Origin: Chitinophagaceae bacterium
Lineage (GTDB): Bacteria; Bacteroidota; Bacteroidia; Chitinophagales; Chitinophagaceae
Length of the DNA stretch: 7,538 bases
Reading direction: 5' to 3'
NCBI GenBank assembly: GCA_947459455.1
Contig: CANHEC010000102.1
Coordinates: 1-7,538 of the forward strand
Shown here: piece by piece, positions 1 through 5,868 of the stretch
How positions within the stretch are numbered: the stretch's first letter is position 1
Layout: each line of letters starts with the position of its first letter
Program-made: the position numbers and the translations under genes
The notes under the pieces: generated by a model
Told to the model about the DNA's origin: nothing
Databases searched by the model: none
Seen by the model: only the letters and a program-made list of their open reading frames with translations

Positions 1-153
1 GACTGGGGCTACAGCAATGCCCGCATGGTGACCCTGCAGGCGGGTGCTAACACGCTGGAGCTGGTGCTGGAGCCGTGGAATACCAATATGAACGTAGACG
101 TGAACACAGCCATGCTCGATCAGTGGCGGCTGATACGGGTGCCGGGCAAATAG
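1..153 (+). CDS. 3' end of a secreted or carbohydrate-binding-type protein (partial)
   Basis: Frame 1 is open from the window edge to a TAG at 151-153 and gives 50 residues ending MLDQWRLIRVPGK. The stretch with NTLELVLEP, then NMNVDVNTAMLDQWRL, resembles the last two strands of galactose-binding-like jelly-roll modules (CBM6/CBM35 type) that often end Bacteroidota glycoside hydrolases; the pattern N-x-N-M-N...N-x-A-x-L-D-x-x-x-L is the reason for this suggestion. Catalytic parts, start and signal peptide lie outside the window, so enzyme class cannot be given. The codon use is GC-rich like its neighbours. A strong hairpin terminator follows about 55 bases after the stop, so this is the last gene of its transcript. 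That it is coding is fairly sure; the carbohydrate-binding role is an inference from a short tail. Confidence 0.7.
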   Translation, partial: DWGYSNARMVTLQAGANTLELVLEPWNTNMNVDVNTAMLDQWRLIRVPGK

Positions 154-207
154 TGGCAGCGTGAATAGCACCGGAGCTGCACAGTACCGCATTCCACTTC
201 TTTGCAA

Positions 208-253
208 AAAATAAAAACAGTGTGTACGAAAGGGTTCACACTGTTTTTATTTT
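208..253. terminator. Bidirectional intrinsic terminator between the partial gene and fumC
   Basis: Bases 208-224 (aaaataaaaacagtgtg) are perfectly complementary to 237-253, giving a 17-bp stem with a 12-base loop (225-236). On the plus strand the right arm supplies the run tgtttttatttt; on the minus strand the left arm gives the equivalent T-rich run, extended by TTGC. It can therefore stop transcripts from both converging genes: the partial gene ending at 153 and fumC ending at 271. Confidence 0.85.
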
Positions 254-270
254 CGGCCTGCGAGCAAATT

Positions 271-1671
271 TTATTTCAGCTCGCCTACCATATCGGCCGG
301 TATTACCCAGGCGTCAAATTCTTCGGGCGTTACGTAGCCAAGTTTCACGGCCATTTCTTTCAGCGTAGTGCCTTCTTTGTGCGCCTTCTGGGCTATTTCG
401 GCAGCTTTGTAGTAGCCTATTTTAGTGTTGAGGGCGGTTACCAGCATCAGGCTGTTGTCTACGTGCTTTTTGATGTTGGCTTCAATGGGTTCAATACCCA
501 CGGCACACTTATCGTTGAAGCTGACGCAGCCATCGCCAATCAGGCGGGCGCTGTGCAAAAAGTTGTAGATCATGACGGGCTTAAATACGTTCAGCTCAAA
601 GTGGCCGGTAGCACCACCAATGTTGATAGCTACATCATTGCCCAACACTTGTGCAGCTATCATGGTCAGCGCTTCGCACTGTGTTGGGTTTACCTTGCCC
701 GGCATAATAGAGGAGCCTGGCTCATTATCAGGAATGAAAATTTCGCCAATGCCGCTGCGGGGGCCACTGCTGAGCATACGGATATCGTTGGCAATCTTCA
801 TCAGGCTTACGGCCACGGTTTTCAGTGCACCATGCGCTTCTACGATGGCATCGTGTGCAGCCAGCGCCTCAAACTTGTTTTCGGCGGTTACAAACGGCAA
901 GCCGGTCAGCTGCGCTATGTGGCGGGCTACGTTTTCGCTATAGCCCTTCGGCGTATTGATGCCGGTGCCTACAGCGGTGCCACCCAGGGCCAGTTCGCTC
1001 AGGTGCGCCAGGGTGTTTTTAATGGCTTTCAGGCCGTGGTCCAGCTGGCTTACATAGCCGCTAAACTCTTGTCCTAGTGTCAGCGGGGTAGCATCCATAA
1101 AGTGGGTGCGGCCAATTTTTACCACGTGCATAAAGGCCTTGCTCTTTTCGGCCAGGGTATTGCGCAGCTTTTCAATGCCGGGGATGGTTACCTCCAGCAA
1201 AATTTTGTAGGCTGCAATGTGCATGGCGGTAGGAAACGTATCGTTGCTCGACTGCGACTTGTTCACGTCGTCGTTCGGGTGCAAAAACTTTTCCTTATCG
1301 GCCAGGCTGCCACCGTGCAGTACGTGGCCGCGGTAGGCTACCACCTCATTTACATTCATATTGCTTTGGGTGCCGCTACCTGTTTGCCACACTACCAGCG
1401 GAAAGTACTCATCCAGTTTGCCTTCCAAAATTTCATCACACACATGGCCTATCAAATCGCATTTTTCCTGCGATAGCACTCCTGCTTCCATATTGGTAAG
1501 CGCAGCTGCTTTTTTGAGGTACGCAAAGGCCCGAATGATTTCTTTGGGCATGCGGTTAATGTCTTGCGCAATCCTGAAGTTGTCGATGCTGCGTTGGGTT
1601 TGTGCACCATAGTAGGCATCCACTGGCACCTGCACTTCACCCATCGTGTCTTTCTCTATCCGGTAGTTCAT
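271..1671 (-). CDS. fumC: Class II fumarate hydratase (fumarase C)
   Basis: Catalyses reversible hydration of fumarate to L-malate in the TCA cycle, as a cytoplasmic homotetramer without an iron-sulfur cluster. The 466 residues match the usual length of class II fumarases. Visible family marks are GSGTQSNMN (98-106), SSNDTFPTA (141-149), the general-acid region IGRTH with His190, and the superfamily signature GSSIMPGKVNP (319-329) whose serine lies on the catalytic mobile loop. The tail (about 410-466) is the small C-terminal fumarase domain. The ATG at 1669-1671 fits the conserved N-terminus (MNYRIEKDTMGEVQVP). No Shine-Dalgarno site precedes it; the leader is A/T-rich (TTTAAAAACCATACAT), which is normal in Bacteroidota. 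A module A repeat array begins only 16 bases upstream of the start. Aspartase and argininosuccinate lyase share the superfamily signature, but the N-terminal motifs and length favour fumarase. Confidence 0.97.
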   Translation of the reverse strand: MNYRIEKDTMGEVQVPVDAYYGAQTQRSIDNFRIAQDINRMPKEIIRAFAYLKKAAALTNMEAGVLSQEKCDLIGHVCDEILEGKLDEYFPLVVWQTGSGTQSNMNVNEVVAYRGHVLHGGSLADKEKFLHPNDDVNKSQSSNDTFPTAMHIAAYKILLEVTIPGIEKLRNTLAEKSKAFMHVVKIGRTHFMDATPLTLGQEFSGYVSQLDHGLKAIKNTLAHLSELALGGTAVGTGINTPKGYSENVARHIAQLTGLPFVTAENKFEALAAHDAIVEAHGALKTVAVSLMKIANDIRMLSSGPRSGIGEIFIPDNEPGSSIMPGKVNPTQCEALTMIAAQVLGNDVAINIGGATGHFELNVFKPVMIYNFLHSARLIGDGCVSFNDKCAVGIEPIEANIKKHVDNSLMLVTALNTKIGYYKAAEIAQKAHKEGTTLKEMAVKLGYVTPEEFDAWVIPADMVGELK

Positions 1672-1687
1672 ATGTATGGTTTTTAAA

Positions 1688-1772
1688 GTTTACGAGTTTG
1701 TCAGTTCACGAGTTCAAGGTTCGAGCGTTCGAATGTTTGAGAGTTTGAATGTTTGAGAGTTCGAGGTTCGGG
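1688..1772 (+). repeat. Module A octamer array, copy 1 (upstream of fumC)
   Basis: Eleven consecutive units begin with GTT: gtttacga, gtttgtca, gttcacga, gttcaag, gttcgagc, gttcgaat, gtttgaga, gtttgaat, gtttgaga, gttcgag, gttcggg. Most are exactly 8 bases and three are 7. The same octamers recur in the arrays at 3126, 4685 and 7430. The array is read here on the plus strand, while fumC is on the minus strand. Confidence 0.85.
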
Positions 1773-1782
1773 CATTCCTGAT

Positions 1783-1859
1783 GTTTCACTTTTCACCTTT
1801 GACGTTTTACTTTTCACCTTTGACCTTTCACTTTTCACCTTTCACGTTTCACTTTCCGC
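1783..1859 (+). repeat. Module C heptamer array, copy 1
   Basis: Eleven contiguous 7-base units without a break: gtttcac, ttttcac, ctttgac, gttttac, ttttcac, ctttgac, ctttcac, ttttcac, ctttcac, gtttcac, tttccgc. It lies 10 bases after module A copy 1. The same family recurs at 4830-4871, again just after a module A array. The open frame through it is a by-product of the repeat lacking stop codons in one frame. Confidence 0.85.
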
Positions 1860-1900
1860 TCCCGCCAGCCTCTCTGCGTTTCAGCGAAAAATAAGCTGCG

Positions 1901-1908
1901 CAAAGGTA
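1901..1908 (-). promoter_or_regulatory. Candidate -7 box for fumC
   Basis: On the minus strand this reads TACCTTTG followed by CGC, matching the Bacteroidota -7 consensus TAnnTTTG. No clear TTG (-33) box is found at the expected distance: the nearest TTTG (1943-1946) is 34 bases away. If used, the fumC transcript would start about 225 bases before the start codon, and modules C and A would make up most of its 5' leader. Offered as a weak candidate. Confidence 0.3.
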
Positions 1909-2027
1909 GCTGCTGCCGCTATGCGGTGCTGCGCTGTATGGGCAAATAGCATGACCCTGCTTGGCATGCTGCCTGTCAAATGTCATAGCAATTCCCGCAA
2001 AGGGGTGTTAACCTTGTATCAGCAGCC

Positions 2028-2062
2028 AACGGAAGCAATCGGCACCCCGCCGGGCTTCCGTT
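2028..2062 (+). terminator. Hairpin with T-rich tail, possible terminator or leader structure
   Basis: aacggaagc (2028-2036) pairs perfectly with gcttccgtt (2054-2062). Inside the loop, cggc (2040-2043) can pair with gccg (2049-2052), extending the stem. The 3' side continues tttgttggttt, a mildly T-rich tail. No recognised plus-strand gene ends before it, so it may instead be a 5' leader element of the hydrolase gene starting at 2189. Confidence 0.35.
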
Positions 2063-2188
2063 TGTTGGTTTAAAAGGGCAGGACGGGTCTTTACCGGCCT
2101 TTCCGCCAAAGGACAACTGACACGCTCCGGCTACCGGGGCTTCTCCTTCACCTGCAGGCCAACCCCCCTGCATATAAAAAACGATTGT

Positions 2189-2944
2189 ATGAAATACCCT
2201 GGCCGAATCATTCGCAAAGGCGATACCGATACCAAAGTGGTAAAAGCCATTCAGCAGCGCCTGGAGCAACTGGGCATCGCCGATTTTGATGGCACTGGCC
2301 AGTTTGGCCCCAAAACCGAGCAAGCCATCCGCCTGTTTCAGGCCCGCAGTACCGATGCGCAGGGCGCTCCCCTCGTCATCGATGGCGAGGTAGGCAGCAT
2401 TACCTGGGAGGCCTTGTTTGGCACCCGCCGCGTACCCACTACCGATGTGGTGCGGGGCAAATGGCTGCAAGCCACCCTGCAAACCGCCGCCGGCGAAGTA
2501 GGGGTGGTAGAGCAGCCTGCCGGCAGCAACTGGGGCACCAAAGTAAAAGTGTACCTGCAAAGCGTAGGCCTTGCCAGCCCCAACCCCTGGTGTGCAGCCT
2601 TTGTATACTGGTGCTTTGAAGAAACCGCCAGGGCCAGCGGCAAGCCCAACCCACTGCCCAAAACCGGGGGCGTACTGACGCACTGGAACCGCACCCGCGG
2701 CACCCGCATACCCGTAGCCGAGGCAGTCAATAATCCGGCGCTGGTGAAGCCCGGACAGGTCTTCATAATTGGCTTTCCCAACGGCACCGGCCACATGGGC
2801 ATCGTCGAGTCGGTACACGGAGGCTTCATTACCGTGATTGAGGGCAATACCAATGGCGACGGTGGCCGCGAGGGCATCGGCGTATTTCGCCGCGTACGCA
2901 AAATAGCCAGCATCAACCGGGGCTTTATTGAGTATCAGTGGTAG
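2189..2944 (+). CDS. Peptidoglycan-binding domain plus CHAP-type cysteine hydrolase
   Basis: Predicted cell-wall hydrolase of 251 residues in two parts. Residues about 8-78 form a PG_binding_1 domain (GDTDTKVVKAIQQRLEQLG, FDGTGQFGPKTEQAIRLFQ, DGEVGSITWEALFG), which usually binds peptidoglycan. Residues about 93-251 look like a CHAP/NlpC-P60-like amidase or endopeptidase of the TIGR02594 kind. The probable nucleophile is Cys135 in NPWCAAFVYW, the His is His202 in GTGHMGIVE, and the polar third residue is near Glu218-Asn220 (VIEGNTN). The domain order fits phage endolysins and autolysins. The start ATG gives MKYPGRIIRKGD, with no signal peptide or membrane segment visible; neither holin nor phage genes are nearby. 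It stands alone between fumC and folC, with its own terminator at 3058-3093. Alternatives are a domesticated endolysin or a toxin-like effector exported by another route. Fold is fairly sure; biological role is open. Confidence 0.85.
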   Translation: MKYPGRIIRKGDTDTKVVKAIQQRLEQLGIADFDGTGQFGPKTEQAIRLFQARSTDAQGAPLVIDGEVGSITWEALFGTRRVPTTDVVRGKWLQATLQTAAGEVGVVEQPAGSNWGTKVKVYLQSVGLASPNPWCAAFVYWCFEETARASGKPNPLPKTGGVLTHWNRTRGTRIPVAEAVNNPALVKPGQVFIIGFPNGTGHMGIVESVHGGFITVIEGNTNGDGGREGIGVFRRVRKIASINRGFIEYQW

Positions 2945-3057
2945 GCTTTTCCACAGGGCAGCGCCGGGCTGTGTACAAGCCGGCTGGCAGCGTTGGCCTG
3001 TTTGCAGTAGCTTGTATCCAACTTACTCTCCCAGGTAGCATTACCTAAACAACGAAG

Positions 3058-3093
3058 CAACCCACGGCCAAATCCGTGGGTTGGTTGTTTTTT
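3058..3093 (+). terminator. Intrinsic terminator of the CHAP hydrolase gene
   Basis: caacccacgg (3058-3067) pairs perfectly with ccgtgggttg (3074-3083) around a 6-base loop, followed by gttgtttttt ending in six T's (3088-3093). It lies about 115 bases after the hydrolase stop. A weaker imperfect hairpin without a T-run sits between them (2963-2984). Confidence 0.85.
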
Positions 3094-3103
3094 GGGACGG
3101 CTT

Positions 3104-3124
3104 GATGTGCTGATGTGATAATGG
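3104..3124 (+). repeat. Module B octamer array, short copy 1
   Basis: Units gatgtgct, gatgtgat and a partial aatgg. Same family as the longer arrays at 3248, 7383 and 7514. It directly precedes module A copy 2. Confidence 0.65.
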
Positions 3125-3125
3125 A

Positions 3126-3197
3126 GTTCGAGCGTTCACAAGTTCGAGAGTTCCAGTGTTCACGAGTTCCAGCGTTTGAGGGTTTGAAAGTTTGAGG
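3126..3197 (+). repeat. Module A octamer array, copy 2
   Basis: Nine contiguous 8-base units with no length change: gttcgagc, gttcacaa, gttcgaga, gttccagt, gttcacga, gttccagc, gtttgagg, gtttgaaa, gtttgagg. Module E begins three bases later. Confidence 0.88.
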
Positions 3198-3200
3198 TGC

Positions 3201-3239
3201 TTCGTCATGCCGACGTAGGAGGCATCTCACGAATCGGAG
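3201..3239 (+). repeat. Module E, full-length intergenic element copy 1
   Basis: Begins with TTCGTCATGCCGACGTAG (3201-3218), repeated exactly at 7494-7511, and continues gaggcatctcacgaatcgg here. Within it CGTC and GACG are inverted around ATGCC. From memory, similar CGTCATGCnGACG..GGCATCTC elements are dispersed between genes in several Bacteroidota; this needs a database search. Confidence 0.7.
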
Positions 3240-3247
3240 GCACAGCG

Positions 3248-3283
3248 AATGTGATGATGTGACAATATGATAATGTGATAATT
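3248..3283 (+). repeat. Module B octamer array, copy 2
   Basis: Units aatgtgat, gatgtgac, aatatgat, aatgtgat and a partial aatt, each 8 bases. It follows module E, as the array at 7514 does. Confidence 0.8.
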
Positions 3284-3314
3284 GAAAGGCAGTGTTCGTG
3301 GAGGAGCTGCACGT

Positions 3315-3346
3315 AATCTCAAATTTCAAATCTCAAATTTGAGATT
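3315..3346. repeat. Module D heptamer repeat and palindrome over the folC stop
   Basis: ctcaaat (3318), ttcaaat (3325), ctcaaat (3332), ttgagat (3339) show a 7-base period with the last unit inverted. Bases 3329-3346 (aatctcaaatttgagatt) are a perfect 18-bp palindrome. Alternatively 3315-3326 pairs with 3335-3346 as a 12-bp stem and 8-base loop. The folC stop codon (3333-3335 on the minus strand) lies inside it. No T-run follows on the minus strand, so it is not a classical terminator. Confidence 0.7.
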
Positions 3347-4673
3347 CCTCGTTCATCCGAAACGCTGTACGATCTACTTCGCCTACTACAAATACGCTGC
3401 CGCATACCAGCACACAATCGGTGGGGGCGGCCACCTGCAGGGCGGCGTGCAGGGCCTCATTTACGTGCAGATAGGCTGGCCCCTGCAGGCCGTGGGTGGC
3501 GGCCAGCTGCTGCAGCTCGGTAGCGGGCAGGGCACGAGGTAGCTGCGCTTGTGTAAAGTAGTAGCGGTAGCCGGCCGGCAGCAACTGCAGCACCGCATCA
3601 AAGTCTTTGTCTTTTACCATCCCCATCACCACATGTACCTGCAGGCTGGGCTGCTGTTGGTGCATCCACTGCAGTTGCGCCAGCACCTGGCGCATGCCAT
3701 GCTCATTGTGGGCTACATCCAGCACCACATCGGGGTGGCGCTGCACCAGCTCCCAGCGGCCTTGCAGGCCGGTGCTGCGCTTTACCTGCTGCAGGCCGGC
3801 CGCTATCAGTTCGGGCTGCAGGGGCCAGCCCTGGGCCTGCAGCTGCTGGCAGGCGCAGTACACGGTGCGTACATTGTACTGCTGGTAAAGGCCCGGCAAG
3901 TCGGTGCGCAGCGTTACCTGCTGCTGCGGGTGGTGGCTGGCTACCAGGCTCAGCTGCAGCGCATGGGCTGCCGGCACCACCTGCTGTATATGCCACAGCA
4001 GTGGCGCTATGTGTAGCGCACTGTGCCCGCTGGCTGCCTTGGCGGCAAATACCGGCGCTGTTTCGGCCGTTTGCTCGCCCAGCACTACCGGAATACCCGG
4101 CTTGATGATACCCGCTTTTTCGCTGGCAATGGCGGCCAGGGTATGGCCCAGCAACTGCACATGGTCCAGGCCAATATTGGTAATAATGCTCAGCTCGGGC
4201 GTAATCACATTGGTACTATCCAGCCGGCCCCCCAGGCCCGTTTCTATCACGGCTATATCTACCTGCTGCTGCGCAAACCACTCAAAGGCCATGGCCACCG
4301 TCACTTCAAAAAAGCTGGGCGAAATCTCTTCGATCACCGGGCGGATGCGGTTGGTAAAATCGACTACAAAACTGGCAGGTATCCACTCCCCATTCAGGCG
4401 GATCCGCTCTCTGAAATCGATGAGGTGCGGCGAGGTGTACAGCCCGGTGCGGTAGCCATGCGTCTGCAAAATAGCCGCCATCATGTGGCTCACACTGCCC
4501 TTGCCATTGGTGCCGGCTACATGAATGCTTTTGAACCGCCGGTGCGGATGATCGAGGGCGGCCAGCAGTGCCAGGGTATTGTGCAGGTCGGCTTTGTAGG
4601 CCGCGGCGCCTATGCGGGTAAACATGGGCAGGCGGGCATACAGGTAGTCCAGTGTTTGTTGGTACGTGCTCAA
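3333..4673 (-). CDS. folC: Bifunctional dihydrofolate synthase / folylpolyglutamate synthase
   Basis: A cytoplasmic Mur-ligase-family enzyme that adds L-glutamate to dihydropteroate and extends the glutamate tail of folates, using ATP. From a TTG at 4671-4673 the product is 446 residues, a usual FolC length. Motifs in that numbering: P-loop GTNGKGS (54-60), GLGGRLDSTN (146-155), ITNIGLDHVQLLG (164-176), SEKAGIIKPG (184-193), and the C-terminal-domain DVAHNEHG (319-326), where most relatives have DGAHNP. The TTG start gives (M)STYQQTLDYLYARLPMF, matching the normal N-terminus. The frame stays open to a GTG at 4743-4745, but those 24 extra residues (NTQTLKHSNSQTSN...) are translated repeat array. 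A -7-like CAACTTTG lies at 4681-4688 (minus), so the transcript may start almost at the TTG. The last residues and stop fall in the module D palindrome. Identity is sure; the start is not. Confidence 0.94.
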   Translation of the reverse strand: MSTYQQTLDYLYARLPMFTRIGAAAYKADLHNTLALLAALDHPHRRFKSIHVAGTNGKGSVSHMMAAILQTHGYRTGLYTSPHLIDFRERIRLNGEWIPASFVVDFTNRIRPVIEEISPSFFEVTVAMAFEWFAQQQVDIAVIETGLGGRLDSTNVITPELSIITNIGLDHVQLLGHTLAAIASEKAGIIKPGIPVVLGEQTAETAPVFAAKAASGHSALHIAPLLWHIQQVVPAAHALQLSLVASHHPQQQVTLRTDLPGLYQQYNVRTVYCACQQLQAQGWPLQPELIAAGLQQVKRSTGLQGRWELVQRHPDVVLDVAHNEHGMRQVLAQLQWMHQQQPSLQVHVVMGMVKDKDFDAVLQLLPAGYRYYFTQAQLPRALPATELQQLAATHGLQGPAYLHVNEALHAALQVAAPTDCVLVCGSVFVVGEVDRTAFRMNEESQI

Positions 4674-4684
4674 AGTGCCGCAAA

Positions 4685-4779
4685 GTTGGGAAGTTCCGGC
4701 GTTCGAGGTTTGGGAGTTTGAGTGTTTGAGTGTTTGAGTGTTCACGAGTTCACAAGTTCACCAGTTCACGAGTTTGGTT
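4685..4779 (+). repeat. Module A octamer array, copy 3 (upstream of folC)
   Basis: Twelve GTT-headed units: gttgggaa, gttccggc, gttcgag, gtttggga, gtttgagt three times in a row, gttcacga, gttcacaa, gttcacca, gttcacga, gtttggtt. Only one unit is 7 bases. It reaches to about 12 bases upstream of the preferred folC TTG start and covers the alternative GTG start. Confidence 0.85.
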
Positions 4780-4829
4780 GGTCAGGGTTCAAAAATCAAG
4801 GTTAGGTACTGGTTGATGGGTTGGGTGGT

Positions 4830-4871
4830 TTTTCACGTTTGACATTTCACTTTTCACTTTTCACTTTTCAC
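4830..4871 (+). repeat. Module C heptamer array, copy 2
   Basis: Six contiguous 7-base units: ttttcac, gtttgac, atttcac, and ttttcac three times. It lies about 50 bases after module A copy 3, repeating the A-then-C order seen upstream of fumC. Confidence 0.85.
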
Positions 4872-5055
4872 GTTGGATACCAGCACCTGTTTTTCATGGC
4901 AGCCTGGTTGCGTCGCAATCACTTCATCGGCAGTGCAGGTGGCGGCAGGCCGGGTGCTGCACCGCTGCCGATGGCCCCCCTGGCCCTAATCGGCCAAACA
5001 GCCTGAACATGCCTGCCAGGAAACGGCGGACTACATTCAATAGCCGAAAAAAGAT
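4872..5055. other. Non-coding stretch between repeat arrays and the imuA promoter
   Basis: No gene supported. A 61-codon open frame starting at 4821 runs through module C and has no ribosome site or recognisable product. An imperfect GC-rich hairpin lies at 4928-4970 (cggcag with ctgccg outside, tgcag with ctgca inside) with no T-run. Composition falls sharply to A/T-rich from about 5035, where the imuA promoter begins. Confidence 0.5.
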
Positions 5056-5062
5056 AAAAATA

Positions 5063-5079
5063 TTAGTATTAAATACTAA
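5063..5079. promoter_or_regulatory. Candidate SOS operator: perfect 17-bp palindrome before imuA
   Basis: TTAGTATTAAATACTAA has arms ttagtatt and aatactaa around a single central A (5071). The left arm covers the expected -33 position and the rest fills the spacer up to the -7 box. In addition aaaaatattag occurs twice as a direct repeat, at 5056-5066 and 5078-5088, exactly 22 bases apart, adding a third TTAG half-site inside the -7 box. imuAB operons are usually under LexA-type control, so binding by such a repressor is inferred; I do not know a verified consensus for this lineage. Confidence 0.6.
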
Positions 5080-5085
5080 AAATAT

Positions 5086-5093
5086 TAGCTTTG
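5086..5093 (+). promoter_or_regulatory. Predicted -7 box of the imuAB promoter
   Basis: TAGCTTTG matches the Bacteroidota consensus TAnnTTTG. A TTAG at 5063-5066 sits 19 bases upstream, at the spacing of the -33 box (consensus TTTG/TTG). Transcription would start near 5100, so the GTG at 5095 cannot be the imuA start codon. Confidence 0.65.
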
Positions 5094-5116
5094 TGTGCTG
5101 CTTCGGCAGCTACAAT

Positions 5117-5122
5117 GGGAGG
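5117..5122 (+). promoter_or_regulatory. Ribosome binding site of imuA
   Basis: GGGAGG ends 5 bases before the ATG at 5128, an ideal Shine-Dalgarno placement and the best in the window. It decides the imuA start in favour of this ATG over the upstream in-frame GTG at 5095. Confidence 0.75.
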
Positions 5123-5127
5123 TAAGT

Positions 5128-5865
5128 ATGGATACAGTGAAGCAAGCAGTGCTGGCCAGGCTGCGGGGCGAAATAATGGCCCTGGGGGGCCTGCCGGCGC
5201 CGGTGCAGCGCATTCGGCTGGCCGGTGGATTGGAGGCGTTGCAACCGCATTTTCCGCATGGTAGTTTTCCCAAGGGGGCCGTGCACGAGCTGCTGTGCCG
5301 CCAGCCCGAGGAGGTGGCCGGTACCATGGGTTTTGTATCGGGCCTGCTGAGCACCTGCCTGGGTAGCAGCGGGGTGGTGCTGTGGGTATGCCAGTCGCAC
5401 CAGGTGTTTCCGCCGGCGCTGGTATCGTTTCGGCTGGCGCCGCACCAGGTCATCTTCATCAGGCCGGGGCTGCAGCGGCAGGCGGCCTGGGTGGTAGAGG
5501 AGGCGCTGCGCTGCAGCAGCCTTACGGCCGTAGTGGCCGATCTGGGGCAGCTCGATTTTGCGCTGTCGCGGCGCCTGCAGCTGGCGGTGGAGCAGAGCCG
5601 CACCACCGGCTTTGTGCTGAACACGGCTGCCAGGCCCGCCGCCCATACCGCCTGCGTAAGCCGCTGGCGCATACAGCAGCTGCCCAGCCAGTGGCAGCCC
5701 TGGATGCCCGGCGTGGGCCGGCCCCGCTGGCAGGTGCAACTGCTGAAGATGCGCAATGGCAAGCCGGGTAGCTGGCAGGTAGAGTGGACACATGATGGAT
5801 TTAGGGTGCTGCCGCCAGCTGCCGATGCAAGGCCGCTGGCCGAAGTGCCACGCAAAGTGGGGTAG
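5128..5865 (+). CDS. imuA: ImuA, RecA/SulA-like SOS mutasome accessory protein
   Basis: With ImuB and the polymerase DnaE2, ImuA supports error-prone translesion synthesis after DNA damage. The 245-residue product shows the family order: FPKGAVHELL (47-56), hydrophobic core strands VVLWV (83-87) and AVVADL (134-139), the hallmark LSRRLQLAVEQSRTTGFVLN (146-165), and the C-terminal PRWQVQLLKMRNGKPGSW (199-216). No Walker A GKT/GKS is visible where RecA would have it (about 62-82), so ATP binding is doubtful. The ATG at 5128 is chosen because GGGAGG precedes it and the predicted transcription start lies near 5100; a longer GTG frame from 5095 would add 11 residues (256 in all). imuB follows after 3 bases, so the two are co-transcribed. 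The palindrome at 5063-5079 suggests damage-inducible control. Confidence 0.9.
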   Translation: MDTVKQAVLARLRGEIMALGGLPAPVQRIRLAGGLEALQPHFPHGSFPKGAVHELLCRQPEEVAGTMGFVSGLLSTCLGSSGVVLWVCQSHQVFPPALVSFRLAPHQVIFIRPGLQRQAAWVVEEALRCSSLTAVVADLGQLDFALSRRLQLAVEQSRTTGFVLNTAARPAAHTACVSRWRIQQLPSQWQPWMPGVGRPRWQVQLLKMRNGKPGSWQVEWTHDGFRVLPPAADARPLAEVPRKVG

Positions 5866-5868
5866 GGT

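Larger units (their letters stand above)
1860..2188. other. Divergent intergenic region between fumC and the CHAP hydrolase gene
   Basis: I see no gene here. Open frames crossing it are shadows or run out of the upstream heptamer array. It holds the candidate fumC -7 box, the hairpin at 2028-2062, and a TAACCTTG (2009-2016) that differs by one base from TAnnTTTG and could start the hydrolase transcript, without a recognisable -33 box. The last 20 bases before the hydrolase ATG are A-rich and lack a Shine-Dalgarno site. Confidence 0.5.

Noticed and set aside
1753..2073. 106-codon plus-strand open frame
   Set aside because: Its first third is translated A and C repeats (period 7 keeps one frame free of stops), with no ribosome site or recognisable product.
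1976..2818. 280-codon minus-strand open frame opposite the CHAP gene
   Set aside because: Antisense shadow with glycine/alanine-rich low-complexity sequence; the plus strand has catalytic motifs and a matching terminator.
3104..3283. CRISPR array
   Set aside because: Units are 7-8 bases, contiguous and without spacers; no cas genes are present.
3045..3329. 94-codon minus-strand open frame
   Set aside because: It covers the terminator and modules B, A, E and B; the protein is only repeat translation.
4821..5006. 61-codon plus-strand open frame
   Set aside because: It begins in and runs through module C; the rest is low-complexity GC-rich DNA without family resemblance.
5095..5127. GTG start for imuA at 5095
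   Set aside because: It lies only two bases past the -7 box, before the expected transcription start, while the ATG at 5128 has GGGAGG at ideal spacing.
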